The notes beneath the pieces were generated by a model. The model made no database searches. It had not been told where the DNA came from and saw only the letters and a program-made list of their open reading frames with translations. A stretch of DNA of 64,000 nucleotides from Nevskia sp. (GTDB taxonomy: Bacteria > Pseudomonadota > Gammaproteobacteria > Nevskiales > Nevskiaceae), in assembly GCA_019689635.1 (NCBI GenBank), contig JADGHB010000004.1, forward strand, positions 1 to 64,000. The letters run 5' to 3'. Of this stretch, positions 27,171 through 37,007 are shown piece by piece. A program made the position numbers and the translations under genes. Numbering within the stretch: the stretch's first letter is position 1; every line of letters begins with the position of its first letter.

Positions 27171-30100
27171 ACCTCGGCAGCATTCTGCGCGTCCACGCGA
27201 CCGCCTATGTCGCGGCGGAGCCGGTGCCGCTGTTCTGGCCCATGCGCACGTTCGTGCACAACAATCCCTTGCACGGGCTCGAGAATCGTGCGTTCACGCA
27301 GGCGGTGGACGAAGCGCGGCGACTGTTTCACGCCGACGTCTATCTGCCGCGCACGCAGTATCAGCGCTACCGCAGCCAGGGCAAGGTGCACGAGCCCACA
27401 CTGGAAGCCGAAACGCGCGAGCTGGCCGAGCAGGCGCCCGCCGTGGCCGGTATCGACTGGATGCGCTGGTTCTGCGCCGTCCGCGACGGCGCCAAGGATG
27501 GGTCTTATCTCGTGCCCGATGCCACGCCGCACGACGTGCTCGCGGCCTTGTCCGGACGCGCGTCCGAGGGCGTCGCCTCGGAACCCGAGGCGAACACCCG
27601 GCTGGCCGAGGCGCTGCCGCCGTGGCGACCGCTGACCGAGTGCGTCGACGCGCTGTGGGGCACGCGCCTGGCCGACGACCTCGACGAGTTGCTGATCAAA
27701 TCCTGCCTCGACTTCTTCGACGAGGATCAGTCGTCTTGGCGCATGCCGGGGCGCGAGCGCGGTTTCTACGTCGCGTGGGCAAGAATCGCGCGGCGCAACC
27801 TGCGTTTGTTCTTGCGCGGGCTCGCGTTGCGGCGCATCCTCGACGCGGCGCCGCGCGCGGACATCGCCATCGCTTACGTGATGCGCGAACTCGGCATCGC
27901 CGAGGAGCACTGGCAGGGTTATTTCACGCGCGAGTTCATGCGCCTGCACGGCTGGGCCGGATTCATTCGCTGGCGCTCGGGCGCGGCGCACTATCACTGG
28001 GGTCGTAAACATCCGGCGGATCTCGTCGACTACCTGGCCGTGCGACTGGTGTTCGCGCTGGCGCTGATCCAGGAAAGCGCGCGTCATCGCGGCACACCGG
28101 CCAACCGGGCCGAACTCGACGCCTTCATTCGTGAACGGCCGCAAGAGGCGCGCTTGCGCTATGCCTTGTACAGCGAAGGTCCACTGCCGGGTTTCGCGCA
28201 GCGCATCGACGATGCACTGGAACGCGGCGACGAGGCCGCTCTCGCCGCATTGGCCGAGACCTACGCGCAGCGCCTGCGTCGCGCGCGAGCCGAAGCGCAG
28301 GCGCAGCGCTTGCGCGACATCGCCGCGCGCGCCGGCACGCCGGTCGCGCGTCTGGCCGGGCTCAAGCTCGAGGAGCTCGAAGCCTTGCTGCAGGGCTTGC
28401 GGCGCTTCGAGCAGTGCGAGGGCGCGATCTGGCTGCGGGCCATGGAGCGCCAGGCCATCGAAGACTTCCTGCGGCAGATGCGCCCACCGGCGGATTTGCC
28501 GGCGGGCAAGCGTCCCTTCGTGCAAGCGCTGTTTTGCATCGACGTCCGCTCGGAGCGCTTACGTCGACATCTTGAGGCGGTGGGCGATTATCAGACCTTT
28601 GGCATCGCCGGATTCTTCGGCGTGCCGGTCGGTTTTCTGGGCTTCGGACGCGGCAGCGAAACCCATCTCTGCCCGGCGGTGATGCAGCCCAAAAACCTGG
28701 TACTGGAACTCCCGGCCGAGCCCGACTACGAGGATGAGGTTTTCTTCTCCACGCTGAGCCACGTGTTGCACGACTTGAAGAGCTCTGTGCTTTCTCCGTT
28801 CGTGACCGTGGAGGCCATCGGCGCGCTGTTCGGTTTCGACCTGTTGGGCAAGACCATGGCCCCGCTGGCTTATCACCGCTGGCGCCGGCGCATGGAAGCC
28901 CGTAAGCCGCGGACTCGCCTGTTGCTCGACAAGCTTTCGCGTGAGCAGGCCGATTCCATCGTGCGCGCCCTGCAGCGCGCCTTGATCGTCAAGGCGCTGC
29001 ACGCCGAACTGGGCATCGAGCGCGAGCGGGTCGATGACGACATCATCCGCGAGCTGCGCGAAACCGCGCTGGGGCATCAACGCGGCCCCACGGCGCTGAC
29101 GCGCGTGCTTGGGCTCGCACCCGAACGCGAAGCGCAGTTCATCACCAAGCTGCGCGAGATATACCGGGTCGATGCCGCGTATGCCGACCATCAGATGAAT
29201 CTGCTTGGCCGCGTCGGGTTTTCTTTCGACGAGCAAGTGCGCTATGTCTGGACGGCGCTGACGTCGATCGGGCTGACGCGCAATTTCTCGCGCTTCGTGC
29301 TGCTCATCGGCCATGGCAGCATCTCGGAGAACAATCCCTACGAAGCCGCTTTGGATTGCGGTGCCTGTGGCGGCAATCGCGGATTGGTGAGCGCGCGCGT
29401 GTTGGCGCAAATGGCCAACAAGCCCGACGTTCGCGCGCAATTGCGCGCGCAGGGCATCGAAATCCCCAGCGACACCTGGTTCGTGCCCGGCCTGCACGTG
29501 ACCTCGACCGACGAGGTCGAGCTCCACGATCTGGAGCTATTGCCGCCGCAACACCTGATTTACCTGGAGCGGTTGCGCAACGGATTGCGCGCCGCCAGCC
29601 GCTTGTGTGCCGCCGAACGTGTACCCACGCTGCTGCCCGAGTGCAAGGCGCCCAGACCCGCTCGGGCCCAGCGCATCGCGCGCGCCATGTCGCTGGACTG
29701 GTCGCAGGTTCGTCCCGAATGGGGGCTGTCGGGCAACCTGTATTTCGTCGTCGGCCGTCGTGGGCTTACGCACAAGGCCAATTTTCGCGGGCGCAGTTTC
29801 CTGCAGTCCTACGATTGGCGCTGCGATCCCAAGGGCCGCTTGCTGGAAAACATTCTCGCCGGCCCGGTGGTCGTCGGTCAGTGGATCAACATGGAGCATT
29901 ATTTCTCGGTGGTCGACAACGCCCATTTCGGCAGTGGCAGCAAGGTGTATCACAACGTCGCCGGTCGTTTCGGGGTGATGACCGGCAATCTGTCGGATCT
30001 GCGCACCGGTTTGCCCGCGCAAACCGTCCTGTATCGAGGCCGGCCGTTCCACGAACCGTTACGCATGGTCACCGTCATCGAGGCGCCGCTGGATTTCGCG

Positions 30101-30280
30101 CGACGCGCCATCGATGCCGTGGTCAAGGTCAAGAGCCTGGTCCAGGGACAGTGGATCCGTGTCGTGGTGGTCGATCCGACGAGCGATCATCAGGCGTTCT
30201 TGTACGACCGCGGGCAGTGGATCCGCTGCACGGCACGACCTTGTGACACCTCCACACACAGAGAGGTCGAGGCAGCATGA
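27155..30280 (+). CDS. dabA: DabA, carbonic-anhydrase-like subunit of the DAB pump (DUF2309)
   Basis: 1041 residues from ATG 27155; a second ATG (27167) overlaps the previous stop as ATGA and is equally plausible. The zinc site can be read directly: Cys 461 and Asp 463 in LFCIDVRSER, His 720 in LIGHGSISENNPYEAAL and Cys 735 in DCGACGG. The 15-residue His-Cys spacing equals that described for Halothiobacillus DabA (H524, C539). VPLFWPMRTFVHNNPLHGLE marks the N-terminal domain. It converts CO2 to bicarbonate in one direction when coupled to DabB, feeding the carboxysomes encoded next door. It ends in an ATGA overlap with the PII-like gene. Confidence 0.95.
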   Translation: MADAMNLGSILRVHATAYVAAEPVPLFWPMRTFVHNNPLHGLENRAFTQAVDEARRLFHADVYLPRTQYQRYRSQGKVHEPTLEAETRELAEQAPAVAGIDWMRWFCAVRDGAKDGSYLVPDATPHDVLAALSGRASEGVASEPEANTRLAEALPPWRPLTECVDALWGTRLADDLDELLIKSCLDFFDEDQSSWRMPGRERGFYVAWARIARRNLRLFLRGLALRRILDAAPRADIAIAYVMRELGIAEEHWQGYFTREFMRLHGWAGFIRWRSGAAHYHWGRKHPADLVDYLAVRLVFALALIQESARHRGTPANRAELDAFIRERPQEARLRYALYSEGPLPGFAQRIDDALERGDEAALAALAETYAQRLRRARAEAQAQRLRDIAARAGTPVARLAGLKLEELEALLQGLRRFEQCEGAIWLRAMERQAIEDFLRQMRPPADLPAGKRPFVQALFCIDVRSERLRRHLEAVGDYQTFGIAGFFGVPVGFLGFGRGSETHLCPAVMQPKNLVLELPAEPDYEDEVFFSTLSHVLHDLKSSVLSPFVTVEAIGALFGFDLLGKTMAPLAYHRWRRRMEARKPRTRLLLDKLSREQADSIVRALQRALIVKALHAELGIERERVDDDIIRELRETALGHQRGPTALTRVLGLAPEREAQFITKLREIYRVDAAYADHQMNLLGRVGFSFDEQVRYVWTALTSIGLTRNFSRFVLLIGHGSISENNPYEAALDCGACGGNRGLVSARVLAQMANKPDVRAQLRAQGIEIPSDTWFVPGLHVTSTDEVELHDLELLPPQHLIYLERLRNGLRAASRLCAAERVPTLLPECKAPRPARAQRIARAMSLDWSQVRPEWGLSGNLYFVVGRRGLTHKANFRGRSFLQSYDWRCDPKGRLLENILAGPVVVGQWINMEHYFSVVDNAHFGSGSKVYHNVAGRFGVMTGNLSDLRTGLPAQTVLYRGRPFHEPLRMVTVIEAPLDFARRAIDAVVKVKSLVQGQWIRVVVVDPTSDHQAFLYDRGQWIRCTARPCDTSTHREVEAA

Positions 30281-30603
30281 GCACGATCAAGTTAAGTCCG
30301 CTGAAAAAACTCGAAATCATTCTCGAGGGGGCGCATCGCGAATTCGCCACCGCCTTGCTCGAACGCGCCGGCGTCACCGGTTACACCATCGTCGGCAATT
30401 TGTCCGGCAAGGGCAGCCACGGCTTTCGCGAAGGTCACCTCATGTTCAACGAAGACGACGCGCTGATCATGATCATCGCCGCCGTGCGCGAGGAACTTGT
30501 GGCACCGTTGTTCGAAGGTTTCCAGCCCTTTTTCGAAACCCACTCCGGCGTGATTTTCGTCAGCGACATCCAGGTGCGGCGGCCGGTCAAATTCGGCGCT
30601 TAG
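30277..30603 (+). CDS. PII-like signalling protein of the DAB operon
   Basis: 108 residues, fitting the PII/CutA-type ferredoxin-like fold in length and hydrophobic pattern: KKLEIILEGAHREFATALLERAGVTGYTIV, a loop NLSGKGSHGFREGH where PII proteins carry the T-loop, then ALIMIIAAVREELVAPLF and GVIFVSDIQV. It resembles the carboxysome-associated PII homologues that sense adenine nucleotides and bicarbonate, so it may gate the DAB pump. It starts on the last base-quartet of dabA (ATGA). It ends tail-to-tail with cbbR, the two stops overlapping (30600-30603). Confidence 0.82.
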   Translation: MSTIKLSPLKKLEIILEGAHREFATALLERAGVTGYTIVGNLSGKGSHGFREGHLMFNEDDALIMIIAAVREELVAPLFEGFQPFFETHSGVIFVSDIQVRRPVKFGA

Positions 30604-31526
30604 TCGTCGCGTGTGACGGGATGGCGCAGGCGCGCCAAGGTTCTGGCTTCTTCGATGAGGAAGCGGTGGAAGGCCGTGGCCACCGCCGAGAGGCGCTTGC
30701 CCTTGCGGTGCACGACGTACCACTGTCGGACGATGGGGAAGCGCTCGACGTCCAGGATCACCAGCCGCCGCAGCGCCAGCTCCAGCTCCAGCGTGTATAG
30801 CGACACGATCCCGAGCCCCAGGCCCGCCTCCACGGCTTGCTTGATCGCTTCGTTGCTGCTCATCTCCATCACCGAGCGAAACTCCCGGCCGTGCCGCGTG
30901 AAGTGACGCTCGGCGGCCTTGCGCGTGCCTGAGCCCGGTTCGCGACTGATGAAGACTTCGCGCTCCAGCCGTTTGAGCGAGACGTTGCGTTTTCCGGCCA
31001 GAGGATGATTCGGTGCGGCGATGACCACCAGTGGGTTGTCGAGGAACGCGCGGGCGACGAGTTCGGCGTCCTCCGGCGGCTGGCCCATGATGGCCAGATC
31101 CTGGTTCGACGACGAGAGCGTTGCGAGGATTTGCGTCTGGTTGGATACCTGCAGCCGCACCTGCACTTTGGCGTGGCGGGCGCAGAACGCGGCGATCAGT
31201 TTGGGCATGAAATAGTTGGCCGTACTCGCCACTGTGAGGTCGAGTTCCCCGCGCTGCACGCCGCGGAACTCCGCCATCGCCGACACGAGATCACGCATCT
31301 TGGCGTCGATGAGCGTGGCGTGGCGATGTAGTTCGCGACCGGCGTCGGTCGGCCGGATCTGTTTTCCGAGCTGGTCGAACAACGGCACACCGATCTGCTC
31401 CTCCAGCTGTCGCATCTGCATCGAGACCGCCGGTTGAGTCAGGTGGAGTACGTCGGCCGCGCGCGTGAAGCTCTGTTGGCGGACGACGGCGTCGAAGATC
31501 TGGAGCTGTCTCAACGTCAGGTGCAT
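30600..31526 (-). CDS. cbbR: LysR-family regulator of CO2 fixation, CbbR
   Basis: 308 residues starting MHLTLRQLQIFDAVVRQQSF, a typical LysR N-terminal helix-turn-helix (FTRAADVLHLTQPAVSMQMRQLEE). The effector domain contains LDLTVASTANYFMPKLIAAF and SNEAIKQAVEAGLGLGIVSL. It is transcribed divergently from cbbL, the classical cbbR position, and probably activates the cbb-cso operon. The frame continues 14 codons upstream, but MHLTLRQLQIF is the family start. It may also act at the DAB promoter. Confidence 0.93.
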   Translation of the reverse strand: MHLTLRQLQIFDAVVRQQSFTRAADVLHLTQPAVSMQMRQLEEQIGVPLFDQLGKQIRPTDAGRELHRHATLIDAKMRDLVSAMAEFRGVQRGELDLTVASTANYFMPKLIAAFCARHAKVQVRLQVSNQTQILATLSSSNQDLAIMGQPPEDAELVARAFLDNPLVVIAAPNHPLAGKRNVSLKRLEREVFISREPGSGTRKAAERHFTRHGREFRSVMEMSSNEAIKQAVEAGLGLGIVSLYTLELELALRRLVILDVERFPIVRQWYVVHRKGKRLSAVATAFHRFLIEEARTLARLRHPVTRDD

Positions 31527-31738
31527 GGCGAATACATAAGTGGACCTAACTAGATGTATCAAAAACAACGATTAGAGTTTATGTTAGTGCTCCTTTATGT
31601 TCCTGTCACGCGAGGCGACGGACCGAACCAGGACGCGTGACCGGCATTCCCGAGTCGCGCGGGCCCGCCAGGGTGACGCGGTCAGCCGCAGTTCGTCGAT
31701 CGCCGAACCCGATAGCGCGCGTGAAGGAGTGCTTGAAG
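31527..31738. promoter_or_regulatory. cbbR-cbbL divergent control region
   Basis: The 31527-31605 part is AT-rich. It holds an inverted repeat ATACAT (31532-31537) / ATGTAT (31554-31559) with a 16-base spacer, and a direct repeat TTTATGTT at 31578-31585 and 31594-31601 (16-base period). Both are plausible CbbR contact sites. The rest, up to GAAGGAG at 31723-31729 (the cbbL ribosome site), is a GC-rich leader. Which element is bound is inferred. Confidence 0.55.
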
Positions 31739-33160
31739 ATGGCCGTCAAAACCTACCAGGCCGGCGTCAAGGAGTATCGGCAAACCTACTGGCAGCCGGA
31801 TTACGTGCCCCTCGACACCGACCTGCTGGCCTGTTTCAAGATCACCCCGCAGCCGGGCGTGGATCGCGAGGAGGCGGCGGCGGCGGTGGCCGCGGAGTCG
31901 TCGACCGGCACCTGGACCACGGTGTGGACCGACCTGCTCACCGATCTCGACTACTACAAGGGCCGCGCCTATCGGATCGAGGATGTGCCCGGTGACGATA
32001 CGTGCTTTTACGCTTTCGTGGCGTATCCGATCGACCTGTTCGAGGAAGGCTCGGTGGTCAACGTGTTCACCTCGCTGGTGGGCAACGTGTTCGGGTTCAA
32101 AGCCATTCGTGCGCTACGACTGGAGGACGTGCGCTTTCCCATCGCTTATGTGAAGACCTGTGGCGGCCCGCCGCACGGCATCCAGGTCGAGCGCGACAAG
32201 CTCAACAAGTACGGCAGACCCCTGCTGGGCTGCACCATCAAGCCCAAGCTCGGCTTGTCGGCCAAGAACTACGGCCGCGCGGTGTATGAATGCCTGCGCG
32301 GCGGCCTGGATTTCACCAAGGACGACGAGAACGTCAACTCCCAGCCGTTCATGCGCTGGCGCGCCCGCTTCGACTTTGTGATGGAGGCCGTCGAGAAGGC
32401 CGAACGGGAAACGGGCGAGCGCAAGGGTCATTACCTCAACGTCACGGCGCCGACGCCCGAGGAGATGTACAAGCGTGCCGAGTACGCCAAGGAAATCGGC
32501 GCCCCCATCATCATGCACGACTACATCACCGGGGGCTTTTGCGCCAACACTGGTCTGGCCAATTGGTGTCGTAACAACGGGGTCTTGTTGCACATCCATC
32601 GTGCCATGCACGCCGTGCTCGACCGCAATCCGCACCATGGCATCCATTTCCGCGTGCTCGCCAAGATTTTGCGGTTGTCCGGCGGCGACCACCTCCATAC
32701 CGGCACCGTGGTTGGCAAGCTCGAGGGTGATCGGGCAGCCACCCTCGGCTGGATCGACCTGCTGCGGGAATCCTTCATTCCCGAAGATCGTTCGCGCGGC
32801 ATTTTCTTCGATCAGGACTGGGGCTCCATGCCTGGGGTCTTCGCGGTCGCTTCCGGCGGCATCCACGTCTGGCACATGCCGGCGCTGGTCACCATCTTCG
32901 GCGACGATTCGGTGCTGCAGTTCGGTGGCGGAACGCTGGGTCATCCCTGGGGCAATGCCGCCGGGGCCCACGCCAACCGCGTCGCATTGGAAGCCTGCGT
33001 GCAGGCGCGCAATGAAGGACGCAATCTGGAAAAAGAGGGCAAGGAGATCCTCACCGCTGCGGCACAGCACTCGCCAGAACTCAAAATCGCGATGGAGACC
33101 TGGAAAGAGATCAAGTTCGAATTCGATACCGTGGACAAACTCGACATCGCCAACCGATGA
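31739..33160 (+). CDS. cbbL: RuBisCO large subunit, form IA
   Basis: 473 residues (start [18 protein letters not shown], typical of carboxysomal form IA). The enzyme carboxylates ribulose-1,5-bisphosphate. The active-site block [17 protein letters not shown] carries the carbamylated lysine. Also present are [30 protein letters not shown] and loop 6 (the VVGKLEG region), with [14 protein letters not shown] near the C-terminus. It is followed by cbbS and the csoS2 scaffold, so the enzyme is packaged in alpha-carboxysomes. It is the first gene of the 13-kb operon. Confidence 0.98.
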   Translation: MAVKTYQAGVKEYRQTYWQPDYVPLDTDLLACFKITPQPGVDREEAAAAVAAESSTGTWTTVWTDLLTDLDYYKGRAYRIEDVPGDDTCFYAFVAYPIDLFEEGSVVNVFTSLVGNVFGFKAIRALRLEDVRFPIAYVKTCGGPPHGIQVERDKLNKYGRPLLGCTIKPKLGLSAKNYGRAVYECLRGGLDFTKDDENVNSQPFMRWRARFDFVMEAVEKAERETGERKGHYLNVTAPTPEEMYKRAEYAKEIGAPIIMHDYITGGFCANTGLANWCRNNGVLLHIHRAMHAVLDRNPHHGIHFRVLAKILRLSGGDHLHTGTVVGKLEGDRAATLGWIDLLRESFIPEDRSRGIFFDQDWGSMPGVFAVASGGIHVWHMPALVTIFGDDSVLQFGGGTLGHPWGNAAGAHANRVALEACVQARNEGRNLEKEGKEILTAAAQHSPELKIAMETWKEIKFEFDTVDKLDIANR

Positions 33161-33231
33161 AGTGCGAGTGAGATCCGTGATCGATCGCGTTTTCACACAT
33201 CGACCCGTTTTTGTGGATTGAGGATATTTCC

Positions 33232-33558
33232 ATGGCCGTTCAAGCCTATCGCTCGACACTCAAGAACGAAACGTTTTCGTTCCTGCCGGCACTGACACCC
33301 GAACAGGTGCGCCGGCAGATCGCCTACGCCATCCAGCAGGGCTGGAACCCGGCCGTGGAGCACACCGAACGCGGGACGCCGGCGAAAGTCAGCTTCTGGT
33401 ACATGTGGAAACTGCCGATGTTCGGCGAGCAATCGGTGGACGCCGTGATGAGCGAGCTCGAAGCCTGCCATCGCGAGTTCCCCGACCACATGGTGCGCTT
33501 CGTGGCCTACGACAACTATGCCCAAAGCCAGGGCACGGCGTTCGTCGTCTACCGCTGA
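33232..33558 (+). CDS. cbbS: RuBisCO small subunit, form IA
   Basis: 108 residues starting at [19 protein letters not shown]; the ATG at 33232 has GAGGA about eight bases before it. Family motifs include [32 protein letters not shown] and [20 protein letters not shown]. It caps the CbbL octamer and helps contact the CsoS2 N-repeats. It lies 71 bases after cbbL. Confidence 0.97.
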   Translation: MAVQAYRSTLKNETFSFLPALTPEQVRRQIAYAIQQGWNPAVEHTERGTPAKVSFWYMWKLPMFGEQSVDAVMSELEACHREFPDHMVRFVAYDNYAQSQGTAFVVYR

Positions 33559-33663
33559 TCGTCGCGGGCCCGCGCCACGGCGCGGGTTCAGCGAGCGGGG
33601 AATGGCGCACGCCAGAGGGCGAGGTTCAGCCCGCGATGAAAGCCAAGTGCCGAGGTCCTTCTT

Positions 33664-35427
33664 ATGACAACCGTCGCACCGAGTCGCATGACTGTCACGC
33701 TGTCCGGACGTGAGCTGGCCTTGCAACGACGCCAGGCGCTGGCGCGCCATGGCAAGACCGGCATCGTCAATTGCGCCAGGGCGCAACCCGCGATACGCAC
33801 GGTGCCACCGCCGGGCGTCGCCGGGGACCGCCTCACGGCGGCGGCCGAGCCACTTGCGGCACAGGTGCGACCGTCGGCGCACACCGGACCAATCGCAGTA
33901 TCCCACGGTCGCCTGATCGCCATGCAGCGTCGGCAGGCCTTGTCGTCGATCGGTCGGGCGGGGTTGACAACGAGCGCCGCGTCGCGGCCCAGCGGCAGGA
34001 TCAAGGCGCGGCACATCGAGCCCGCACCGCCCAAGGTGGAGGAAGCGCACACGCTGTCTGGTCAGACCATCACCGGCACGATGGTCGAGCGCAGTCCCAA
34101 AGTGACCGGCACCGAGACCGGTGCTTGCCGGGTCATCACCGGCACGGAATATCTCGGCGCCGAGCAGTTCCGCGACCAGTGCCGCACCAAGCCGCCCTCG
34201 ACGCCGCGCAAGGTCAGCGTCATGTCGAGCCGTGGCGGCCGCCCGGTGACGGGCGCCGCCGTCGACCGTGCCGCGAAAGTGACCGGCAACGAAGTGGGTT
34301 CTTGCCGCACGGTCACCGGCAGTCAGTACTACAACTCAGCGGATTTCGCGAGCCTGTGCGAGTCCGGCGGGCCGCGCAAGGTGGGCGAGATGCACACCTT
34401 GAGCGGACAGGTCGTCACCGGCTCGGAAGTGGCGCCCAGTCCCAAGCTCACCGGTGACGAATCCTTCCAATGTCACCCGGTGACGGGCACGGATTACATC
34501 AGCCCGCGTCAACTCGAGACGGTGTGCCCTCCGGAAAAGGTTCCGGATGTAAAGCCGGTGAACAAGGTAGCGGTGGATGCCACGCTACGCGGTCATCGAG
34601 TTTCCGGCAGCGCGGTCGGGCGGTCCGACAAGGTTACCGGGGATGAGGCCGGCGCCTGCGCGCCGGTCAGCGGAACGCCTTACATCGGACGGACTCAGTA
34701 CGCCGAGTTTTGTCCGCCGTCGAGCATCGACGCGCAGGCCGCGCGCGTGCCGGACAGTGCCGTGATTCCGGCGACCGTGGTCACCGGCGATCGCCCCGGC
34801 GCCGGAGGATCCCGGGTAACCGGTGACGAGCGCGGCGCGTGCGAAACGGTGTCGGGGACGCCTTATCTCGGTGCCGACACCCTGCCGCCGCAGTGTTCCA
34901 GCAGCGGGCGCTTCGTTTCCCGTTCCCGCGCGAGCGAGGCGCCGCCGCGTCCACCACCCCCGAAAGCGTTCAGCATCGTCAGTCCGGCTCGTCAGGCGCG
35001 CGAGCGTCATGGATCCGAGGTCACGGGCAGCAGCACCCGCTCGGAGCGCATCACTGGGCCCATCAACAAGGCCGACGGCCTGATCACGGGCACTCCCGAA
35101 TTCCGTCACCGCGACGACGTCCGCCGTCAGGCGCCGGATACTCAGTCGTCATCCGCAGCGCTGCGGCTCAGCGGCGAAGGCAGCCAGCGGGGACGCCCGG
35201 TTTCGGGCGACGCCTGGAACCCCGCGACGCGCGTCACCGGCACCGAGGGCACGTCCAGCGTGGTGCGTAACCTCTCGCTGCGGGGACAGGCGCGCGGTGC
35301 CGGCGTCAACGCGGCGAGGTTTCGCGAGATCGAACGGCCGCCGGTTCCGGACTCGGTGGTCACCGGCTCGTCAGGCAATACCCGCAAGGGCGCCACGGTG
35401 ACCCTCTCCGGCGGAGCCAGAGGCTGA
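33664..35427 (+). CDS. csoS2: Carboxysome assembly scaffold CsoS2, compact form
   Basis: 587 residues, shorter than usual CsoS2 (about 700-900). The N-terminal region has only two RuBisCO-binding repeats (QRRQALARHGK near residue 21 and QRRQALSSIGR near 88). The middle region has five repeats with VTG-type motifs and paired cysteines: C155/C173, C214/C232, C270/C288, C332/C350 and C393/C411, every pair 18 residues apart. The C-terminal region has further VTG/ITG motifs without the Cys pairs and ends with VTLSGGARG, the shell-anchoring end. CsoS2 links RuBisCO to the shell proteins. GAGG precedes the ATG. Confidence 0.93.
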   Translation: MTTVAPSRMTVTLSGRELALQRRQALARHGKTGIVNCARAQPAIRTVPPPGVAGDRLTAAAEPLAAQVRPSAHTGPIAVSHGRLIAMQRRQALSSIGRAGLTTSAASRPSGRIKARHIEPAPPKVEEAHTLSGQTITGTMVERSPKVTGTETGACRVITGTEYLGAEQFRDQCRTKPPSTPRKVSVMSSRGGRPVTGAAVDRAAKVTGNEVGSCRTVTGSQYYNSADFASLCESGGPRKVGEMHTLSGQVVTGSEVAPSPKLTGDESFQCHPVTGTDYISPRQLETVCPPEKVPDVKPVNKVAVDATLRGHRVSGSAVGRSDKVTGDEAGACAPVSGTPYIGRTQYAEFCPPSSIDAQAARVPDSAVIPATVVTGDRPGAGGSRVTGDERGACETVSGTPYLGADTLPPQCSSSGRFVSRSRASEAPPRPPPPKAFSIVSPARQARERHGSEVTGSSTRSERITGPINKADGLITGTPEFRHRDDVRRQAPDTQSSSAALRLSGEGSQRGRPVSGDAWNPATRVTGTEGTSSVVRNLSLRGQARGAGVNAARFREIERPPVPDSVVTGSSGNTRKGATVTLSGGARG

Positions 35428-35438
35428 AGCGTCGGACG

Positions 35439-36995
35439 ATGAACACGCTCAAGCGCATGCAAGCGCTGCGGCGGCAACCGCAGGAACCGGGTTTGCGGCC
35501 GGCGGCCGCGCGGGTGCCGAACCACGCCGGCGCAGACCGTGCGCCCGCGCCCGCCAATCCGGCTTGCGTGCTCGGGCCTGACCAGCCTTGCGAGCACGGC
35601 TTGGTGGATGTCGAACTCAACACGCTGCTGCAGGCCTACGAGCAGGCGGTGCGACAACGCTTCCTGGGGATCGTCGGCGTTTTGAAGACGCTGTCCGCCC
35701 GTCAGCATGAAGTGGATTTCGCGAGCTGGGCGACGGCGTTCGCCGAGCAGCAACTTGGCTACTCCTTGCCTGCGAGCCTGCTGGAGCGCGCCTGGGTTGG
35801 CGGGCTCGATCTCCGGCGCCTGCACTCCTATTGCATTTTCAACAGTCTGAAACGGTGCGTCGACGCGGCAGCGACGGAGCAATCCGCCTGGCGTGCGCGC
35901 TTGCCCATCGATCCCTCATTCCTTCGGCGCTGCGGCTATCACACCGTGGACATCAGCCCCTGCGCGGACGGACGTCTGCAGGGATTGGTGCCGTTCATTC
36001 TGCGCATGCAGCCGGCGCCGGAGGTTTACGTCAAGGCCTATGCCGGGGCGCTGTTCGACATCGAGTCGGACATGGCCGACTGGGCGCACCGCGAGGTGGA
36101 GCGTCTGTCCGGGACGATGGCTGACGGCGAACGATTGAATTATCTCAAGATCGCCGTTTATCACTACAGCAGTTCTTTGCCCGCCGAGCACGGCTGCGCG
36201 GCGCATGGCAGCGACGGCCGTCAGGCGGCCGAGTCGGCCCTCGAACGACTCGAGGCGCTGCGCGCAGCGATCGATCGCACCTACGGCGCCGGCGCCGCGC
36301 CGGACGTGCTATTGATCGGCGTGGACACCGATCTGGATGCCTTACGCATCCACTTGCCGGATGGCCGGGGCGATCTCCATCCTGAGCGTTACGTCGAGAC
36401 CGCGGCGATCTACCGGCACACGCTGGGCCTGCCGCCAGCGGCCGTGACGACGCGGATCGCCCAGATCGTCGCGGAAGCGGAGCAGGCGGATGGACCGGCA
36501 CAAGGGCGGGGCGCGATGCACGAGGGCCTGCGCAGCCTGATCCTGGCGCTCGCACAAGCCAATCTGTCGCAAATCGAATACGTCATCCGCTACCACGCCG
36601 GACGCTATGCGGTCGTCGGGCACGACGAGGAGTGCATCGTCATCGGCGAGGCGCCGAGCCAGCTCCAGCTGCGCAATCTTTTTTATTTCGCGCATCTGGA
36701 TACCGTGGAGGAAGGTGCCGCCGATCTCGACGTCGGAATCAAGATTTTCCGCAGCTTGAACTGCTTGCAAGGTTTGCCCGTGCCGGTGCTGGTGCATTTC
36801 AGCTATGACGACCGGGTGACCGGCTCTCGGACCCGCGCCGTCGATCGGGCGCGCCGGGTGCGTGACGCGATGGCACGGCGTTATTCCGACCTCGTGCGAG
36901 ACGGTCTGCTCAATTTCCAAGTGGCGGTCAGCGATCGTCATGGAGATGCCTGCTGCGTGTTCATTCCCGAGGCCGCCGACGATGCCGCGCATTGA
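35439..36995 (+). CDS. csoSCA: Carboxysomal carbonic anhydrase CsoSCA
   Basis: 518 residues, similar to Halothiobacillus CsoSCA (514). The epsilon/beta-type zinc ligands can be placed: Cys 175 with the Asp 177-Arg 179 pair (SPCADGR), His 242 in AVYHYSSS and Cys 253 in EHGCAAHG. The 11-residue His-Cys spacing equals the known enzyme (H242, C253). A disordered, arginine-rich N-terminus (MNTLKRMQALRRQPQ) probably tethers it to RuBisCO. Inside the shell it turns bicarbonate into CO2. It starts 12 bases after csoS2. Confidence 0.95.
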   Translation: MNTLKRMQALRRQPQEPGLRPAAARVPNHAGADRAPAPANPACVLGPDQPCEHGLVDVELNTLLQAYEQAVRQRFLGIVGVLKTLSARQHEVDFASWATAFAEQQLGYSLPASLLERAWVGGLDLRRLHSYCIFNSLKRCVDAAATEQSAWRARLPIDPSFLRRCGYHTVDISPCADGRLQGLVPFILRMQPAPEVYVKAYAGALFDIESDMADWAHREVERLSGTMADGERLNYLKIAVYHYSSSLPAEHGCAAHGSDGRQAAESALERLEALRAAIDRTYGAGAAPDVLLIGVDTDLDALRIHLPDGRGDLHPERYVETAAIYRHTLGLPPAAVTTRIAQIVAEAEQADGPAQGRGAMHEGLRSLILALAQANLSQIEYVIRYHAGRYAVVGHDEECIVIGEAPSQLQLRNLFYFAHLDTVEEGAADLDVGIKIFRSLNCLQGLPVPVLVHFSYDDRVTGSRTRAVDRARRVRDAMARRYSDLVRDGLLNFQVAVSDRHGDACCVFIPEAADDAAH

Positions 36996-37007
36996 CGGGG
37001 GATCGAC

